Source: Nocardioides humilatus (GTDB lineage: Bacteria; Actinomycetota; Actinomycetes; Propionibacteriales; Nocardioidaceae). From it: 64,000 bases of DNA. The notes under the pieces were generated by a model. It did not search any database, was not told the DNA's origin, and worked only from the letters and a program-made list of their open reading frames with translations. The position numbers were made by a program, and so were the translations under genes. The DNA is taken from positions 124,001-188,000 of the forward strand of contig NZ_VUJV01000003.1 of NCBI RefSeq assembly GCF_008373755.1. The letters run 5' to 3'. Below, piece after piece: positions 61,906-64,000 of this stretch. Position 1 is the stretch's first letter. Each line of letters starts with the position of its first letter.

Positions 61906-63012
61906 CTACCCAGCTACTCGGGCGGCGATCGCGTCGCCCACCTCCGGCGTCGAACGGGTCGAACCAGGCGTGCGCGCGGCGAGGTCGGCGATGACCGCGG
62001 CCTCGATGCGGGCCGCCGCGTCGGGGTGGCCGAGGTGGTCCAGGAGCAGCGCGCCACTGAGGATGGCGGCCGTCGGGTCGGCGATCAGCTGGCCGGCGAT
62101 GTCGGGCGCGGAACCGTGGACCGGCTCGAACATCGAGGGCGCGGTGCGGTCGGGGTTGACGTTGCCCGAGGCCGCCAGGCCGATGCCGCCGGTGATCGCG
62201 GCGGCGAGGTCGGTGACGATGTCACCGAAGAGGTTGTCGGTAACGATCACGTCGAACCGCTGCGGGTCCGTCGCGAGGTAGATCATCACCGCGTCGATGT
62301 GGCAGTAGTCGGTGGTGACGTCGGGGAACTCGGTCGCCACCTCCTCGAAGAGGCGCCACCACAGCGACCCCGCGTTGACGAGCACGTTGGTCTTGTGGAC
62401 CAGGGTGAGCTTCTTGCGGGGACGACGCTGCGCACGGGCGAACGCGTCGCGGATGACCCGCTCGACGCCGTAGGCCGTGTTGACCGAGACCTCGGTCGCG
62501 ACCTCGGCCGGGGTGCCGACCCGAAGTGCGCCACCGTTGCCGGTGTAGGGACCCTCGGTGCCCTCACGGACGACCACGAAGTCGACCTCGCCCTTGCTCA
62601 GCACCTCGGTGGAGAGCGGCGAGACCGCGCCCGGGTAGATGCGCGACGGACGCAGGTTGACGTAGTGGTCGAGCTCGAAGCGCAGCCGCAGCAGCAGCCC
62701 GCGCTCGAGGATGCCCGGGGGCAGGTTGGGGTCGTTGGGCTTGCCGCCCACCGCTCCGAGAAGGATCGCGTCGCTCTGCCGGATCTCGGCGAGGACGGAG
62801 TCGGGCAGCACCTCTTGGGTGGCGAGGTACCGCTCCGCGCCCAGGTCGTAGCGGGTCTGTTCGAACTTCACGCCTGCCGGTGCGGCAACTTCCAGCACCT
62901 TCAGCGCCTCGGCGGTCACCTCGGGGCCGATGCCGTCACCGGGCACGACGGCCAGGGCCACGCTCCCTTCGACGGGAGTGGCCGGGACAGACGAGTTGCT
63001 AGGAGAAGTCAC
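61906..63012 (-). CDS. leuB: 3-isopropylmalate dehydrogenase
   Basis: 368 residues. NAD-dependent oxidative decarboxylase of leucine synthesis, also usable on 3-methylmalate in the citramalate route. Seen: [47 protein letters not shown] and [17 protein letters not shown] start, 11 bases after the 56-residue small gene; probably in one transcript with it and ilvE. Confidence 0.96.
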   Translation of the reverse strand: MTSPSNSSVPATPVEGSVALAVVPGDGIGPEVTAEALKVLEVAAPAGVKFEQTRYDLGAERYLATQEVLPDSVLAEIRQSDAILLGAVGGKPNDPNLPPGILERGLLLRLRFELDHYVNLRPSRIYPGAVSPLSTEVLSKGEVDFVVVREGTEGPYTGNGGALRVGTPAEVATEVSVNTAYGVERVIRDAFARAQRRPRKKLTLVHKTNVLVNAGSLWWRLFEEVATEFPDVTTDYCHIDAVMIYLATDPQRFDVIVTDNLFGDIVTDLAAAITGGIGLAASGNVNPDRTAPSMFEPVHGSAPDIAGQLIADPTAAILSGALLLDHLGHPDAAARIEAAVIADLAARTPGSTRSTPEVGDAIAARVAG

Positions 63013-63023
63013 GGGCGAAGACG

Positions 63024-63194
63024 TTAGTTGTCGTCAGGACGAAGATCGTCCTCGTCTCGCAGGGCAGTCCCCACGTTGGAGGCAGCAGGACCGTTGAACG
63101 CGGCCTGCAGCGCCTCGGAGTTGCGATGGTTGAGCGGGTGGTCGGGGTCGTGCTTGGCCGGACCCCAGTCGGGATACATCTCGTACATGGTCAT
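63024..63194 (-). CDS. Small conserved-looking 56-aa protein upstream of leuB
   Basis: 56 residues starting [16 protein letters not shown] and rich in Asp, Asn and Pro; acidic, soluble, no motif I can name. The ATG has AAGGCGAG upstream and it stops 11 bases before leuB, so it is the first gene of the leuB-ilvE transcript. The MYEMYP-WG start looks like a small family seen in actinobacteria. Function is unknown. The long frame upstream (to 63638) is not used. Confidence 0.65.
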   Translation of the reverse strand: MTMYEMYPDWGPAKHDPDHPLNHRNSEALQAAFNGPAASNVGTALRDEDDLRPDDN

Positions 63195-63434
63195 GCTCGC
63201 CTTCTGTGCAAGGGCTTCTCGACAGTGTGAGTGAGAAGCCATGCAGGCGATGGGATGCACGCCGCAGTACACCGCGGCGAGGTGGCCTCTCTCAGGCCCC
63301 GCCGCGGCGCACGATAAGTACGTAGAAGTGCCGCATGGTGAAACGAGAGTACGACGTCCGCGACTGCCTGTCTCATCAATTCCACGCCTTGTTCGGATGG
63401 CGAGACACGGGTTATCGGGTGAAAGACTCATTAC
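63195..63434. promoter_or_regulatory. Divergent region upstream of the 56-aa gene and the methyltransferase
   Basis: 240 bases with no gene found. It has a hairpin GGCTTCTC (63213-63220) / GAGAAGCC (63233-63240) in the 5' leader of the 56-aa gene. Both divergent promoters should lie here. No leader peptide with Leu codons, riboswitch or operator was recognised. Confidence 0.4.
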
Positions 63435-64000
63435 ATGAGCGCGAACCCCGAACTGCCTGACGTGGTCAGCCGTGCGTTCGACGTGTCTCGGCGGGCCGGC
63501 TACGTGTCGTTCTGCCGCAACGAGACCGGGCGGCTCCTGGCCGCGCTCGCGGCCACCCGGAGCGGGATCATGGCCGAGTTCGGCACCGGCTGCGGCGTCG
63601 GCACGGCGTGGCTGCGCTCCGGCGTGCGCGACCGCCATGCCCGGATCCTGACCGCCGAGCTCGACCCCAAGCTGGCTCGCGCGGCAGCCGAGATCTTCGT
63701 GGACGACCCGCTGGTCGACGTACTGACGGCCGACTGGTCGACGCTCAGGGACAAGGGCCCCTACTCGCTGCTCTTCCTCGACTCCGAGGAGCCGAGCGAG
63801 GTCGGCGTCGACGCGATCGCCGACCTGGTCGAGCCCGGCGGCATCGTCGTGCTCGACGGCTTCTGGCCGTGCGAGCAGTGGCCGCCGATCACCGCCGGCC
63901 GGGTCGACACCCTGCGCGAGCAGTGGCTGACCGACGAGCGCTTCACCGCCGTCGAGATCATGGTCGCCTCCGACTCGTCGGTCGTGCTCGCCACCCGCCG
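63435..64000 (+). CDS. Class I SAM-dependent O-methyltransferase-like protein (truncated by window)
   Basis: 188 residues of a gene that continues past the window edge. Seen: SAM-binding motif EFGTGCGVGTAWL, TAELDPKLARAAAEIF (acidic residue of motif II), a LFLDSEEPS motif and EPGGIVVLDGFWP, as in class I methyltransferases of the O-methyltransferase or FkbM-like group. ATG at 63435; a weak GTGAAAG is its only ribosome-site candidate. The visible C-terminus (VVLATRR) looks nearly complete. Substrate is unknown. Confidence 0.78.
   Translation, partial: MSANPELPDVVSRAFDVSRRAGYVSFCRNETGRLLAALAATRSGIMAEFGTGCGVGTAWLRSGVRDRHARILTAELDPKLARAAAEIFVDDPLVDVLTADWSTLRDKGPYSLLFLDSEEPSEVGVDAIADLVEPGGIVVLDGFWPCEQWPPITAGRVDTLREQWLTDERFTAVEIMVASDSSVVLATR

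Noticed and set aside
63024-63638. 204-codon version of the 56-aa gene
   Set aside because: The upstream part overlaps the divergent methyltransferase gene and its control region and lacks protein-like composition.

Overview
This window is about 64 kb of very GC-rich DNA with frequent GTG starts, many ATGA/GTGA gene overlaps, a cofC-type gene (coenzyme F420), an HU protein with a long Lys/Ala/Pro tail and a BioQ-type biotin operator. Together these point to a high-GC actinobacterium, most likely a Nocardioides-like member of the Propionibacteriales. The genus is an inference from gene content.

The backbone is the conserved actinobacterial block known from mycobacteria: leuB, an FAH-family gene, gltX with tRNA-Gln and tRNA-Glu, an IclR regulator (NdgR/LtbR type), leuC-leuD, HU, cofC, gpsA, ddl, a DUF3515 lipoprotein and a small Lrp-like protein. 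It appears here in pieces separated by accessory stretches. 0-7.5 kb: Lrp-like, DUF3515, ddl, a PLP sulfur-amino-acid enzyme, a hydrolase-cyclase fusion, gpsA-plsC, cofC, HU. 7.7-17.1 kb: an LTA-synthase-like protein, a secreted seven-bladed propeller, then a LysR gene divergent from a five-gene organosulfur (dimethylsulfone/alkanesulfonate) operon with two unrelated flavin reductases. 17.1-20 kb: leuD, leuC and the divergent IclR gene. 20-28.5 kb: a small unknown gene bounded by inverted arrays of a 22-nt repeat, an ogt / Ada-AlkA alkylation-repair pair, an FHA-ABC transporter and two secretory-type hydrolases. 28.5-32.1 kb: two tRNAs, a CPBP protease, gltX, FAH.

32-47 kb: a secreted CARDB protein, a possible DNA glycosylase, a large cyclase-ATPase regulator, a five-gene operon (metN-, metI-, metQ-like, a DszC/SfnB-like flavoenzyme, an AmiS/UreI channel), a Baeyer-Villiger-type monooxygenase and zwf. 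47-51.7 kb: a complete biotin operon bioB-bioA-bioF-bioD, divergent from a BioQ-like TetR gene over a TGAAC-N3-GTTCA operator and closed by an intrinsic terminator. 51.7-60.7 kb: a response regulator, amidase, FMN reductase and TetR gene, then cimA (citramalate synthase) preceded by a short leader peptide with three consecutive Ile codons and a terminator, a protein made of 23 consecutive Ser-x-x triplets, a membrane Ser/Thr kinase, an FkbM methyltransferase and an RTX-repeat protein. 60.8-64 kb: ilvE, leuB, a 56-aa protein and a methyltransferase cut by the window end.

Branched-chain amino-acid synthesis (leuB, leuC, leuD, ilvE, cimA) and sulfur/flavin metabolism (two operons) are the main themes. 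No insertion sequence, phage, CRISPR array or obvious pseudogene was seen. The only stretch over 300 bases without a protein gene, 28485-28878, holds a terminator and the two tRNA genes. Other gaps are 240 bases or less; the larger ones are listed below.
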